This document shows, piece by piece, positions 1 to 5,312 of a DNA stretch of 5,312 bases. Under the pieces are notes generated by a model. That model saw nothing but the letters and a program-made list of their open reading frames with translations. It was not told the origin of the DNA and made no database searches. The DNA is from Saprospiraceae bacterium (GTDB lineage: Bacteria; Bacteroidota; Bacteroidia; Chitinophagales; Saprospiraceae), in contig JABWAJ010000415.1 of the NCBI GenBank assembly GCA_013361075.1, positions 1 to 5,312 on the forward strand, given 5' to 3'. Made by a program: the position numbers and the translations under genes. Positions within the stretch are counted from its first letter, which is position 1, and each line of letters starts with the position of its first letter.

Positions 1-63
1 GGGGTTAAAAACACGGCTTCCATGATCAGGGCCGCAATTGAGCATGGGCTTATATCGCAGTAG
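1..63 (+). CDS. C-terminal end of a probable LuxR-family response regulator (partial)
   Basis: Frame 1 of the plus strand is open from the window edge to a TAG at 61-63 and encodes 20 residues, including NTASMIRAAIEHGLI. This resembles the end of the LuxR/NarL helix-turn-helix domain, where the last helix usually reads like 'V.N.T.A.lvr.A...GLI' and the protein stops a few residues later. The other two plus frames are closed by stops within the first 30 bases. If correct, it is the DNA-binding end of a two-component response regulator whose body lies to the left of the window. It converges on the minus-strand membrane protein gene with a 39-bp gap. Only 20 residues are visible, so the family call rests on pattern memory. 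Another short C-terminus with a similar helix is possible. Confidence 0.5.
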   Translation, partial: GVKNTASMIRAAIEHGLISQ

Positions 64-102
64 TTCTGTTCAAATGATGAAGTAGCGCTTCTCGATTTTC
101 AG

Positions 103-489
103 CTATTTCGACAATTTCACCAAAATCAGGGTAGCGACATATGCCTCCAGCAGGCTGAGTGGAATGGCAAAAACAAGCATCCCATAAGGCAGAACGCTCA
201 AATTGCCGATCACCACCCACATAAGCACGAAGCCCACAAACCAGGAAAGCAGGGTGGTTTCCAGCAGGGAAAACCTTCGCGAAATGATATAAATGGCGAT
301 GGCGAACAACAGCGACCAAAGCCCCCATATGGCGCCGTTGAGGGGCTCGGCGGGAAAGGTCAGGCCAAGGCTCTCGTAATGTTCTGTCCAATAGGATTTT
401 ACCAAAAATTCATTCCTGACGAATTCCGACACGCTGATCCAAATAGTGGCCAGCAAAATGTAAAGGATGGCTGATTGGAGGTTTTTCAT
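103..489 (-). CDS. four-helix integral membrane protein of unknown function
   Basis: The 128-residue product is strongly hydrophobic, with about four membrane helices near residues 5-24, 50-70, 75-97 and 101-125. The first loop (about 25-48) is polar and aromatic, containing NEFLVKSYWTEHY and a Pro-rich stretch. There is no cleavable signal peptide pattern; the first hydrophobic segment is more likely a membrane anchor. Its ATG overlaps the TGA of the upstream serine hydrolase gene (ATGA at 489-486), which fixes the start and suggests translational coupling. It is therefore the last gene of the amidase/serine hydrolase unit. Similar small proteins with the 'GLWSLLFA' and 'LSWFVGF' type segments occur in Bacteroidota as uncharacterised membrane proteins, but I cannot assign a named family. 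No catalytic or binding motif is visible. A helper role for the hydrolase encoded just before it is inference only. Confidence 0.85.
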   Translation of the reverse strand: MKNLQSAILYILLATIWISVSEFVRNEFLVKSYWTEHYESLGLTFPAEPLNGAIWGLWSLLFAIAIYIISRRFSLLETTLLSWFVGFVLMWVVIGNLSVLPYGMLVFAIPLSLLEAYVATLILVKLSK

Positions 490-1529
490 TTCAGTATTTG
501 TTGAACAAGTTTGATGGAAAGCCGGAAGGAAGAATCAGGAAACGCCACCTGATTGACAGTGCCTGCGATATAGAGGTCTTTTCCAGGACTGTGGTAAGCC
601 AGGGCGCCGGAAAGGCCCGAATGTCCGATGAGTTCGGGTATGGCGCCAAAGGGGTTGAATATCCAGGGCAGCTTGAACTGGTGAATGCCGATACCAGATT
701 GCATGGGGAAAAAAATCCGGTTCCAAACCCGGAGTTCTTCAATCATGGGTTTTGGGAAAAAAATACCGTTAAAGAAGGCTTCCAAAAAAGCGAGCATATC
801 TGCCGAGGTCGAGACGATCCCGCCGTCGGGCCCGAAGGAAGTCATCGCTTTGGGGATGTTCAACGCTTGATCTTTGTAGTATAAGTGAAGCGGGCTACTG
901 TCGGCGGCGTTGCTGTACATATAAGTACTGGAAAGGCCCAAAGGGCCGGTGATCAGCGCGGCTATATTTTCTGAAACCGTCCTTCCTGTTACCGTTTCGA
1001 CCATTTTTCCCAGCAACTGAAAATTGGTGTCTGAATAATGGGCCTTCCCTTTTGCCCCAGGCGCAAACAAAGGCCGCATGGTTTTGCTCAGGGCAAGCGC
1101 CTCTTCGAAAGACCAATACCTGTCGTTTCCGTTCATCAGCTCTTTTTCCAGACTATTTCCTTCCCTGTTTTTTTGTTGAAAATAATCGGGTATTCCGGAG
1201 GTATGCGCCAGCAAATGCCTGACCGTGATCTGGCTGGAATAATCGATCCCCTTGAGCGTGTGCAGGCCTTTCAGTATTTCCTTCCCTAGAAATTTCGAAA
1301 TGGGGTTGTCGAGCGCTATTCGTCCATTTGACCGAAGATGAAGCACCAGCGCTGTTACGAACAACTTGGTCGTACTTGCGATGAAGTACTGGCTCTCTGT
1401 TTGGAGGTTTCCGCCGGCTCCGCGCCAGGTTTCGCCCCGGTACTTCAAACAGAAGGAGGTTCCGAATACCTTTTGGTTGTCGATGGCTCCATCCAGTATT
1501 TTTTGTAAATGAGCATGTTTTTCAGTCAT
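486..1529 (-). CDS. serine hydrolase, beta-lactamase/class C-like (SxxK) family
   Basis: The 347-residue protein carries the signature residues of the beta-lactamase superfamily (Pfam Beta-lactamase, PF00144). The nucleophile motif is S52-T-T-K55 in 'FIASTTKLF', the second element is Y165-S-D in 'HYSDTNFQLLGK', and the HxG element is H303-S-G in 'GHSGLSG'. The family block 'LLAHTSGIPDY' lies at 107-116 and 'GGIVSTSADM' at 236-245. Family members include class C beta-lactamases, D-alanyl-D-alanine carboxypeptidases, D-aminopeptidases and esterases; the motifs do not pick the substrate. The start is the first ATG after an in-frame TAA about 27 bases upstream. No signal peptide follows it, so the protein seems cytoplasmic, which is unusual for a group whose members are mostly exported. 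It starts 35 bp after the amidase stop and overlaps the downstream membrane protein gene by 4 bp, consistent with one operon. No strong ribosome binding site is seen. Confidence 0.93.
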   Translation of the reverse strand: MTEKHAHLQKILDGAIDNQKVFGTSFCLKYRGETWRGAGGNLQTESQYFIASTTKLFVTALVLHLRSNGRIALDNPISKFLGKEILKGLHTLKGIDYSSQITVRHLLAHTSGIPDYFQQKNREGNSLEKELMNGNDRYWSFEEALALSKTMRPLFAPGAKGKAHYSDTNFQLLGKMVETVTGRTVSENIAALITGPLGLSSTYMYSNAADSSPLHLYYKDQALNIPKAMTSFGPDGGIVSTSADMLAFLEAFFNGIFFPKPMIEELRVWNRIFFPMQSGIGIHQFKLPWIFNPFGAIPELIGHSGLSGALAYHSPGKDLYIAGTVNQVAFPDSSFRLSIKLVQQILK

Positions 1530-1564
1530 GGAAACTTGGTGTTCTTTTTTTGCTTAGTCTTTTA

Positions 1565-3208
1565 TTAATACCCAACCGGCGGCCTCCTGGCCCTAATCGT
1601 CTGCTCAAACGCAAACCCCATTTCCAAAAGCTTGTCTTCTTGGAAGGGACGTGCGATGAAAGTCAGGCTGATGGGTTCTCCTGTTTCTTTATAACCCATG
1701 GGCACGGTCAGGCAGGGGTATTGGGCCATGGCTGCCTGGCCTGCGTTGTAGTTGTTGATCGACAGGACAGCGTCCAGTTGGTGGGCCTGCATGGGTTTTT
1801 CGAAAAATTGCACGGCGTCCCAATGCAGGCGTTCCCACAGTTTGGCGAGGTTTTCCCTGCTGATATTTTCTGCGACGATACCTTCGAAAAGGGCTTGGCC
1901 ATAGGGCGCCCGGACCAGGCTGTCGGCCCGGTTGAAGGCCACGATATCATCTACAGACCGGAGTGGGAGGGCCGGGGCAAATGTTTTCAGGTATTTGGGA
2001 AGTTCTGTCTTCATCTCCGCGCTGAGCAGGGTAATGAAGCCTTCAAAACTCATATTTTCGGGCTCAAATTCGATCGTCTCGGCGCCCATGGAACGGATTT
2101 TTTCCACGGCGAGGCGGTAGATGGAATCTTCCAGAAATGCTTTGACGACGCCGAAGCGCTTGCCCTGGAGGCTTGCCGATCTCAAGTCCTCCCAATAGGC
2201 AACGGGCTGGGCTGTTTCGACGGAAGCGTGATCGGCCGGGTCTTCGCCGGTCATAGCGGAGAGCAGGATGGCGTTGTCGGTCACGCTGCGGGTCATGGGT
2301 CCCGGGGTGTCGAGGGTGCTTGAAATTGGCACGATACCCGTACGGCTGAGCAAGCCGACCGTGGGTTTAAGGCCTACCACGGAATTTTGGCTGGAAGGCG
2401 ACAGGATGGATCCTGAGGTCTCGGTGCCCACCGCCGCCACGGCGTAGTTGGCGGCCATAGACGTACCGCTGCCGGAGCTGGATCCTCCGGATTCAAAACG
2501 CCGCCGGCCGTATGGGTTGAGCGTTTGTCCGCCCACCGCGCTGTAGCCCACGGGGCAGCCGGAGCAGAAGAAATAAGCCCATTCGCTGAGGTTGACCTTG
2601 CCGAGGATGATGGCGCCTTTGGTGCGCAGCCGTTCGGCAATAAAGGCATCGCCGGGGCTGTTGCCCATCAGGGCGACGGCGCCCGCGGTGGTGGGCATGC
2701 CCGCGGCGTTGATGTTGTCCTTGAGCAAAATGGGCATGCCGAAAATGGGATGCTCACCGCCTTTGCGTTCATTGTCTTTTTTGCGGGCCTCCGCAACGGC
2801 AGCCGGGTTGATGGCGACGATGGTGTGGAGGGTATAGTCTTTGTCGTTTTCGTATTTGAGGATGCGGTAGAGGTACCACTTCGTCAGCGCCTCGTAAGTC
2901 AGTTTGCCGGAGCGAATGTGCGACTGGATAGCGGGGATATCCTGCTCATAGATCAGTGGCATGAGCCGTTGGTAATCTTTCTCCGAAAAACCACTGATCT
3001 GCGGGGCGATGACTTTCCAAATATCGGTCTTATCCGACACTTTTGACTGGATGAGTTTGTACTGCATCCGCTTGATCTCGTGGTTGGCATTTTCGGCCAG
3101 TTCCTGCGACTCGTCGTAGGGCGTCCAGACGGGGATGACCAATGCCTTTGGCGGGGAGCATGTTGCGGAAAGAAGGGCGAACAGAAGAAGGAATAGCCTG
3201 GCGTTCAT
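1565..3208 (-). CDS. amidase-signature hydrolase, exported, possible lipoprotein
   Basis: This is a member of the amidase signature family (PF01425), which hydrolyses amides with a Ser-cisSer-Lys triad. Numbering from the ATG at 3208 (547 aa), the triad is K163 ('LLKDN'), cis-Ser S243 (first Ser of GGSSSGSG) and nucleophile S267 ('GTETSGSI'). The 24-residue gap between the serines matches the family. The N-terminus (residues 1-17) is a hydrophobic signal segment ending in LLSATC, giving a possible lipobox at Cys17, though Thr at -1 is atypical. Residues 80-140 form the usual helical lead-in, and the end ('LTFIARPFQEDKLLE...FEQTIRARRPP') resembles peptide-amidase-type members rather than GatA. 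The open frame extends 40 codons further upstream, but that part is arginine-rich, runs through the terminator hairpin and would bury the signal peptide, so I reject it. It is first in a unit with the serine hydrolase. Probable location is the periplasm or outer membrane; the substrate is unknown. Confidence 0.93.
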   Translation of the reverse strand: MNARLFLLLFALLSATCSPPKALVIPVWTPYDESQELAENANHEIKRMQYKLIQSKVSDKTDIWKVIAPQISGFSEKDYQRLMPLIYEQDIPAIQSHIRSGKLTYEALTKWYLYRILKYENDKDYTLHTIVAINPAAVAEARKKDNERKGGEHPIFGMPILLKDNINAAGMPTTAGAVALMGNSPGDAFIAERLRTKGAIILGKVNLSEWAYFFCSGCPVGYSAVGGQTLNPYGRRRFESGGSSSGSGTSMAANYAVAAVGTETSGSILSPSSQNSVVGLKPTVGLLSRTGIVPISSTLDTPGPMTRSVTDNAILLSAMTGEDPADHASVETAQPVAYWEDLRSASLQGKRFGVVKAFLEDSIYRLAVEKIRSMGAETIEFEPENMSFEGFITLLSAEMKTELPKYLKTFAPALPLRSVDDIVAFNRADSLVRAPYGQALFEGIVAENISRENLAKLWERLHWDAVQFFEKPMQAHQLDAVLSINNYNAGQAAMAQYPCLTVPMGYKETGEPISLTFIARPFQEDKLLEMGFAFEQTIRARRPPVGY

Positions 3209-3219
3209 AAGGTGAGTTT

Positions 3220-3267
3220 TCAGTGGTGGCGACTCAGGTGGAAAAATAAGAAAAAACCGGCGTTCAT
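3220..3267 (-). other. short upstream reading frame in the amidase leader
   Basis: A 15-codon frame (MNAGFFLFFHLSRHH, then TGA) ends 11 bp before the amidase ATG, in a different frame. Its first nine bases, ATGAACGCC, are identical to the first nine of the amidase gene. It contains four Phe and three His codons. It may be a leader peptide, a remnant of a duplicated start, or chance. No convincing ribosome binding site precedes it. Confidence 0.15.
3241..3248 (-). promoter_or_regulatory. possible Bacteroidota -7 promoter element for the amidase operon
   Basis: On the minus strand these bases read TATTTTTC, matching five of the six fixed positions of the Bacteroidota -7 consensus TAnnTTTG. The element lies between the terminator and the amidase ATG and would place the transcript start about 25 bases before the ATG, a sensible distance. 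A TTTG-type -33 element is not found at the expected spacing of about 19 bases, so the call is weak. Confidence 0.2.
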
Positions 3268-3281
3268 CCCTGCTGTTAATC

Positions 3282-3323
3282 AAAAAGCAGCAAAGGCGCC
3301 GACGGCGCCTTTGCTGCTTTTTT
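3282..3323 (-). terminator. rho-independent terminator, perfect 19-bp stem
   Basis: The arms at 3282-3300 and 3304-3322 are perfect reverse complements around a 3-base loop (GAC). The stem core is GGCGCC/GCAGC-rich and is flanked by A's on one side and T's on the other (T-run at 3318-3323, A-run at 3282-3286), so it can act in both directions. It begins 17 bp after the stop codon of the zinc-ribbon gene, which it should terminate. It separates that gene from the amidase operon. Confidence 0.93.
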
Positions 3324-3340
3324 ATCAATGGAACACCAGT

Positions 3341-3601
3341 TTAGAAGTCAAACAAGTCTTCCAGGAAAGACTCCCGTTTTTTCTTTTTGGGACCGTATTC
3401 CCGGTAATCATCGTCGTAGTCTTTTTTGGGCTTGCGGGTTTCGAAGGGGTTGCTGTCCTTAGGGGCGGCAACAGAGCGTTCGATGATCTTGTCCAATTCG
3501 CCGCGGTCGAGCCAGATGCCGCGGCACTCGGGGCAGTAATCGATTTCGATGCCGTTGCGTTCGGTCATCATCAGGTTTACATCACAGTTTGGGCACTTCA
3601 T
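3341..3601 (-). CDS. zf-TFIIB-type zinc-ribbon protein
   Basis: The 86-residue protein begins MKCPNC and has two CXXC knuckles, C3/C6 and C23/C26, in the arrangement 'CPNC...DYCPECRGIWLDRGELDKI'. This is the typical zf-TFIIB (PF13453) zinc ribbon. The Trp-Leu-Asp-x-Gly-Glu-Leu block after the second knuckle is characteristic. After about residue 45 the chain becomes charged and probably disordered (DYDDDY, then KKKKR), ending in an acidic-aromatic tail, SFLEDLFDF, that could be a docking segment. The function of these small ribbons is not established; nucleic acid or protein binding is the usual guess. I chose the ATG at 3601 because the family starts at MKCP. The frame stays open to a TTG at 3634, adding 11 residues with no family resemblance. 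A strong terminator follows directly. The gene lies 79 bp after the nucleotidyltransferase stop, with no terminator between them, so co-transcription is possible. Confidence 0.88.
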   Translation of the reverse strand: MKCPNCDVNLMMTERNGIEIDYCPECRGIWLDRGELDKIIERSVAAPKDSNPFETRKPKKDYDDDYREYGPKKKKRESFLEDLFDF

Positions 3602-3680
3602 ATCGTCAGTGTTAATTGTTTCCCATGTAAACAAATTTCACTGGCTTTCGTTCTGCGGGAGTTTTCCTTATAGCCAAGAC

Positions 3681-4463
3681 CTAGTGCGGTAAGTAGAAAG
3701 CAGTTTTCAAATTAAAGCTATAATCTGTCAACACGCTCTCCAACTTACGCTTGTTGTTACTGCTTTCAGGCGCTGTATTTTCAAGTAGTCCTGCAAACTC
3801 CCTGATAGCCGTCAAAATTTTTTGTTGTTTGCTTGCCGGCACTTCTTCCTTTTCGGTCTGTTGTTTTTTTCGTTCCAGGCTAACTTTAGCGATTTTCAGC
3901 ACTTCATTGTCTTTTTCAAACTGAAGGAAGAGGTCGTCGATTAAAAGTGCGGGGATAAGCTGTCGCGTTGCGAGGTCGGCCGATAAAAGCCCGCGAATAC
4001 AGTAGAATGCTGTTTTGTAGGTAAACTTCTTACCTGATTCCATCAAATGTATATTTCCCTTTGCGAGCGAAATATAATGATGGAATAATGCCTTAAAGTC
4101 AATGTTTGCGATCAGGTCTTGCTGAAATGCAGCCCAGTCAGGTAGTTCGTTGAAATAAACAATCTTTGCTCTAATCCATTCAAAAACGGTCGGATTGCTA
4201 TTTGCCAGAAGTCCAAACATTTTATCGAGGTCGTAGGAAACAAAGTCAAAGTCACCGTCCATCACTTCAATGATGTCGCGGTGTTTTTTATAGTCAAAAT
4301 ATTGGCGTTTGGATTGAAGGTGAAAGCCACGAACGTCGAAGTCGCTGTCGGGGCTTGCTATGCCCCAGAGCCTGCTTCCGCTTTCAATGTAGAACAGCGG
4401 TACTTCTTCGATGCTTTTGAAAAGGTTGTCGATTTGATCTCTCATTTGAACGCTGCGCAGCAC
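3681..4463 (-). CDS. nucleotidyltransferase of the YcgL/RlaP type
   Basis: The protein carries a minimal nucleotidyltransferase (DNA polymerase beta-like) fold signature. G29-S30 in 'ESGSRLWG' is followed by S40-D41-F-D43 in 'PDSDFDVRGF', where the two Asp would bind the metal ions. A likely third acidic residue lies in 'DGDFDFVSYDL' (D73 or nearby). The later block 'NSNPTVFEW' (88-96) is typical of the family containing Bacillus YcgL (Pfam RlaP, PF10127). Residues 120-180 are helical, and a Lys/Glu/Gln-rich segment lies near 196-213. The Pfam name reflects proposed links to RNA repair, but the reaction is not known and no RNA ligase or phosphotransferase gene is visible here. The 260-residue frame uses a GTG at 4463. 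The ATG at 4445 (254 aa, MRDQID) is an equally good or better start, and neither has a clear ribosome binding site. GC content is lower than in the amidase operon. Confidence 0.87.
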   Translation of the reverse strand: MLRSVQMRDQIDNLFKSIEEVPLFYIESGSRLWGIASPDSDFDVRGFHLQSKRQYFDYKKHRDIIEVMDGDFDFVSYDLDKMFGLLANSNPTVFEWIRAKIVYFNELPDWAAFQQDLIANIDFKALFHHYISLAKGNIHLMESGKKFTYKTAFYCIRGLLSADLATRQLIPALLIDDLFLQFEKDNEVLKIAKVSLERKKQQTEKEEVPASKQQKILTAIREFAGLLENTAPESSNNKRKLESVLTDYSFNLKTAFYLPH

Positions 4464-4500
4464 TTGAAGGCATCAAACTTTTTGGGTATTAACCTTCTCT

Positions 4501-4743
4501 TCAGATAATGGCCGATCTAAAGTCTGCATAAGTTTTACTGTTTGGAATACCTTCCAATATAACGCCTTTCTCCGAGATTTGATTCCTATAACTCATAAAG
4601 GGGTACCTAACGGTCAGGCTATATGATGGATGAAGCGATAGCGAATCTATCATCATAGCCGTTGTTGCCTGTGCATCCCATAACATGGCGTGGAGTACAT
4701 TTAAGTCATAAACCGGGCAGCATACAACAACAATATAAGCCAA
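4501..4743 (-). CDS. doubtful 80-residue hypothetical reading frame
   Basis: This frame fills the gap between the damaged membrane protein gene and the nucleotidyltransferase. It uses a TTG start, overlaps the end of the DUF3667-like gene by about 43 bp in another frame, and has no visible ribosome binding site. The product is soluble in character, without signal peptide, membrane helix or a motif I recognise. An internal ATG at residue 20 would avoid the overlap and give a 61-residue product. It is the only long open frame across about 240 bp, in DNA with many stops in the other frames, so it may be a small gene, a remnant, or chance. Confidence 0.2.
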   Translation of the reverse strand: MAYIVVVCCPVYDLNVLHAMLWDAQATTAMMIDSLSLHPSYSLTVRYPFMSYRNQISEKGVILEGIPNSKTYADFRSAII

Positions 4744-5166
4744 TGGTAAAAAGTGTCAATAACAAATGCAGGGAGCCATCGTACGATTGTACTTACCCAA
4801 CTATAACCAAATGCTCTCTTTAATGCAAAAAAGTAATAAGCAGCATTGATAATAGGTGTTGACAAAAATATTGATTCAGGAGCATGCAGGAAACCCATCA
4901 TCAGCGCCAATACCCAAAACCATACAGATTGAAAAAGTGGAATCCAGGTATTAACATGTATTGTAAAAATCATTGCATCATAGTAGAATATTTTTTTTTC
5001 TATAAAGAACAGGGAATAGTAATAATGCATTGAGGGGAAGCAACAACACAAAAAGAGTATTATTCCCTGCTGTCATTTTCTTTGTGTAGGCAGATAGGTT
5101 TAGCTGACTATTGATCTGTGCCCGGTAGGCTTTAACTAATTGAATATGAAAATAGTCAGTAACCAT
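4701..5166 (-). pseudogene. DUF3667-like membrane protein, split by a one-base shift at an A9 run
   Basis: Two overlapping frames make one protein. The first (ATG at 5166) encodes 'LLLPLNALLLFPVLYRKK' and then meets a TGA at 4980-4978. The second continues with 'IFYYDAMIFTIHVN' and later 'YYFFALKRAFGYSW', to a TAA at 4703-4701. They meet at nine A's (T's on the plus strand, 4991-4999); removing one A fuses them into about 154 residues. The fused text resembles the C-terminal half of DUF3667-type membrane proteins: a helix, a basic 'YRRK' turn, a 'YY.hhvF.lH' helix, then an 'ALKR.YG.SW' segment and a last helix. The N-terminal part normally expected is missing; a TAG lies 30 bases upstream of the ATG in frame. 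Three or four membrane helices are visible. It may be a decayed gene, a sequencing error in a homopolymer, or a product of slippage. The missing N-terminus favours decay. Confidence 0.6.
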
Positions 5167-5312
5167 CTTTATAAGAAAATCTACTACAGTTTTCTATATA
5201 CATATCTCAAATATTATATCTTAGAGCTCAAGTAAATATCTCTCTTGGTTTAAATGATTCAGTATTGTTTAATAATTTACCATTTTTCAAGACTATATTA
5301 TACATTGCATTT
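5167..5312. other. AT-rich edge region without a supported gene
   Basis: This stretch is very AT-rich and has stops in most frames. One minus-strand frame is open from the window edge to a TGA at 5230-5228, giving 27 codons ending in 'SFKPREIFT'. It could be the C-terminus of a gene outside the window or a decayed upstream piece of the DUF3667-like gene, but it is too short to support. Several TATA-like strings occur, as expected from composition, and I do not call a promoter. Confidence 0.3.

Noticed and set aside
1..45. Possible minus-strand gene start at 45 (ATG CTC AAT TGC)
   Set aside because: Only 15 codons are visible, with no ribosome binding site, and the plus-strand frame over the same bases gives a more convincing protein end.
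79..100. Small hairpin GAAG/CTTC followed by a short T-rich stretch between the convergent genes
   Set aside because: The stem is only four base pairs and the T-run is interrupted, too weak to call as a terminator.
50..391. 113-codon minus-strand frame overlapping the four-helix membrane protein
   Set aside because: It is a shifted reading of the membrane protein gene and lacks the hydrophobic pattern and coupled start that support the real gene.
1550..2323. 257-codon plus-strand open frame opposite the amidase
   Set aside because: It lies antisense to a gene with a complete catalytic triad. Its product is Gly/His/Phe-rich with no domain I recognise, as expected for a shadow frame in GC-rich coding DNA.
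2525..3046. 173-codon plus-strand open frame opposite the amidase N-terminal half
   Set aside because: Its composition (Val/Gly/Ala/Asp-rich) mirrors the complementary codons of the amidase, and no start signal or motif supports it.
3209..3328. 40-codon N-terminal extension of the amidase frame
   Set aside because: It is Arg-rich, is encoded partly by the perfect terminator hairpin, and would place the signal peptide inside the protein. The ATG at 3208 is the better start.
3642..3676. Inverted repeat TGGCT/AGCCA between the nucleotidyltransferase and zinc-ribbon genes
   Set aside because: Five pairs around a 25-base loop with no T-run is within chance and is not a terminator.
4637..4654. 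Inverted repeat GATAG/CTATC downstream of the DUF3667-like gene
   Set aside because: The stem is five pairs with no T-run. It may form a weak hairpin but cannot be separated from chance.

Overview
The window looks like a stretch of a Bacteroidota chromosome. This is inferred from the gene families (a DUF3667-type membrane protein, a zf-TFIIB zinc-ribbon protein, a LuxR-type regulator tail), from the lack of clear Shine-Dalgarno sequences before most starts, and from one weak match to the Bacteroidota -7 promoter element. A member of the Saprospiria/Chitinophagia is possible, but the sequence does not settle the order. Base composition changes along the window: roughly the first 3.6 kb is GC-rich, 3.7-4.5 kb is intermediate, and the last 0.8 kb is clearly AT-rich.

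Layout: nearly everything reads on the minus strand, so gene order runs from right to left. At the right edge (about 4700-5312) is AT-rich DNA with a damaged DUF3667-like membrane protein gene, split by a one-base shift at a run of nine A's and apparently lacking its N-terminal part. Next comes about 240 bp with only a doubtful 80-codon reading frame. Then follow a nucleotidyltransferase of the YcgL/RlaP type (3681-4463) and a small two-CXXC zinc-ribbon protein (3341-3601). A perfect 19-bp hairpin with a T-run (3282-3323) closes that transcription unit.

Below the terminator is a compact three-gene unit: an exported amidase-signature hydrolase (1565-3208), 35 bp later an SxxK serine hydrolase of the beta-lactamase/class C family (486-1529), and then a four-helix membrane protein (103-489) whose start overlaps the previous stop as ATGA. 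The two hydrolases both act on amide or ester bonds by serine chemistry, so a shared role in scavenging or modifying amides/peptides is plausible. The substrate cannot be read from sequence. At the left edge, the last 20 codons of a plus-strand gene, probably a LuxR-type response regulator, converge on this unit.

I found no CRISPR array, RNA gene, complete insertion sequence or defence system. The observations most worth a second look are the homopolymer-split DUF3667 gene, the amidase/serine hydrolase/membrane protein unit, and the leader region of the amidase.
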